The notes beneath the pieces were generated by a model, which was given only the letters and a program-made list of their open reading frames with translations, made no database searches and was not told the origin of the DNA. The translations under genes and the position numbers were made by a program. From Candidatus Sumerlaeota bacterium (GTDB taxonomy: Bacteria; Sumerlaeota; Sumerlaeia; JADFCT01), in assembly GCA_017161665.1 (NCBI GenBank), contig JADFCT010000201.1:1-7129 (forward strand): DNA of 7,129 bases, written 5' to 3'. Of the stretch, positions 6,352 to 7,129 are shown piece by piece (the stretch's first letter is position 1; every line of letters starts with the position of its first letter).

Positions 6352-6360
6352 TCTTATTGT

Positions 6361-7129
6361 ATGTTCCAGAAATCGTTTAAGGATACTTTCCTCGCGGCGG
6401 CTCTGATCGTCTGGGCGGGGGGGATTGTTGGAATTGGGATGACGCCCGCTCAGGCCGAAATGGCCGAATCGGCGCCCGAAGTCGTCACGGAATGGCTGGC
6501 GCCGGCGCTCCAATGGCCTGATGGGCAAGAGCCCCGAATGTTGTCGCCTCAGGGGCTGGTCGCGCCGGCCGAGGGGCTGCTCGTCAATAATTGGGATTGG
6601 GAGGACGTGGCCGAATTTTATGATCTGGTGTATCTGGCCTCCGATGGCCTCACGGTGAGTTGGTCCGGGAATATGCTTCAATGCCGGGCGGGCGAGACCT
6701 CTTTGCTATACGAGGACGCCACGATCCTGCGGGTGAATTACTACCGGGCCATGGCGGGGCTGCCCGCTGGAGTCATTCTGAACGAAGCGAAAAACATCAA
6801 ATGCCAGGAAGCCGCGCTGATGATGATCGCCCAGGGGAGCCTGTCGCACACGCCTGGCGATAACTGGGCTTGTTACACGCCCGAAGGGGCCGAAGCGGCG
6901 GGTAAATCCAATCTGGCGATCGGCTCCAGCGGCCCGGCGTCGATCGACCGGTTCATGCGCGATGAGGGCAGCGGCAATACGGCCGTGGGACATCGGCGCT
7001 GGATTCTCTACCCCCCACAAGTGGAGATGGGGACCGGTTCGACGGACGGGTCCAACGGCTTCTTTCATGGTTCGAATTGCTTATGGGTCATTGGCGATTT
7101 TGGGTCCCGCCCCAGCACGGAAAACGGTG
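6361..7129 (+). CDS. Exported CAP-domain (SCP/PR-1-like) protein, 3' truncated by window edge
   Basis: The frame is open from ATG 6361 to the last base: 256 codons plus one base, no stop. Residues 1-32 form a Sec signal peptide: Lys4 and Lys7, hydrophobic core about 9-27, AQA before cleavage at 32/33. Residues 33-115 match nothing I recognise. From about 118 comes a CAP-like domain: ILRVNYYRAMAGL (122-134) is the usual first helix, and SHTP (162-165) gives the first conserved His (163). The GEN-x-A position appears replaced by AEAAGKSNLA (177-186). VGHRRWILYP (209-218) supplies the second His (211) and MGTG follows (223-226). It belongs to the bacterial CAP subgroup with HRRWIL-P instead of HYTQ-x-VW. 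CAP proteins are secreted and bind lipids, metals or partners; enzymatic activity is established for only a few. Cys residues 108, 148, 171 and 240 could form disulfides. It has its own ribosome binding site, long leader spacer and candidate promoter, so it is probably a separate unit. More domains may follow outside the window. Confidence 0.88.
   Translation, partial: MFQKSFKDTFLAAALIVWAGGIVGIGMTPAQAEMAESAPEVVTEWLAPALQWPDGQEPRMLSPQGLVAPAEGLLVNNWDWEDVAEFYDLVYLASDGLTVSWSGNMLQCRAGETSLLYEDATILRVNYYRAMAGLPAGVILNEAKNIKCQEAALMMIAQGSLSHTPGDNWACYTPEGAEAAGKSNLAIGSSGPASIDRFMRDEGSGNTAVGHRRWILYPPQVEMGTGSTDGSNGFFHGSNCLWVIGDFGSRPSTENG

Larger units (their letters stand above)
5800..6360. other. 561-bp gene-free spacer composed of repeat and hairpin elements
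   Basis: Neither strand shows a convincing gene here; open frames have no Shine-Dalgarno site, no recognisable domain and follow the repeats. From left to right the spacer holds a small hairpin (5835-5853), a T9 tract (5906-5914) without a preceding stem, three short direct repeats (5954-6010), a pair of inverted CCCAGGG/CCCTGGG arms (6097-6134), a strong GC hairpin (6154-6203) and an AT-richer promoter-like segment from about 6225 to the next gene. No tRNA-like cloverleaf or transposase remnant was seen. Confidence 0.7.

Noticed and set aside
6253..6681. 142-codon minus-strand frame over the start of the CAP gene
   Set aside because: It is antisense to the signal peptide and strong Shine-Dalgarno site of the CAP gene, and its product has no recognisable features.

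Overview
The window looks like part of a GC-rich (by eye about 60%) Gram-negative bacterial chromosome with Shine-Dalgarno-led genes. Four things suggest this: a type II lipoprotein signal peptide, a Sec signal peptide on a CAP-domain protein, a very large polytopic GT-C-like membrane protein, and long intergenic spacers packed with palindromic and short direct repeats. Repeat-laden spacers and this gene mix would fit an uncultured PVC-type or Hydrogenedentota/Sumerlaeota-like lineage, but no rRNA or marker gene is present, so that placement is a weak inference.

Layout, all genes on the + strand: (1) positions 2-361, the C-terminal part of a TIM-barrel sugar epimerase/isomerase, followed by a probable weak intrinsic terminator; (2) 548-2488, a lipoprotein with four carboxypeptidase-regulatory-like beta-sandwich domains and two SbsA-like Ig (Big_5) domains; (3) a 141-bp spacer carrying a long imperfect inverted repeat; (4) 2630-2953, a small DUF167/YggU protein, overlapping by ATGA with (5) 2950-5799, a 949-residue membrane protein with a GT-C glycosyltransferase-like core, an extra N-terminal membrane block and a C-terminal soluble domain; (6) 5800-6360, a 561-bp gene-free spacer made largely of repeat and hairpin elements and ending in a promoter-like AT-rich stretch; (7) 6361 to the window end, an exported CAP (SCP/PR-1-like) protein, cut by the window edge.

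The common theme is the cell envelope: a surface-anchored modular lipoprotein, a putative lipid-linked-sugar glycosyltransferase and a secreted CAP protein. Apart from the DUF167/GT-C pair, nothing shows that the genes form one pathway; the spacers and terminator suggest mostly separate transcription units. No defence system, phage, transposase, CRISPR array, tRNA or rRNA was found. The points most worth a second look are the extra N-terminal membrane module of the GT-C protein, a perfect 24-bp palindrome inside the start of its gene, the composite repeat spacer, and the variant CAP active site.
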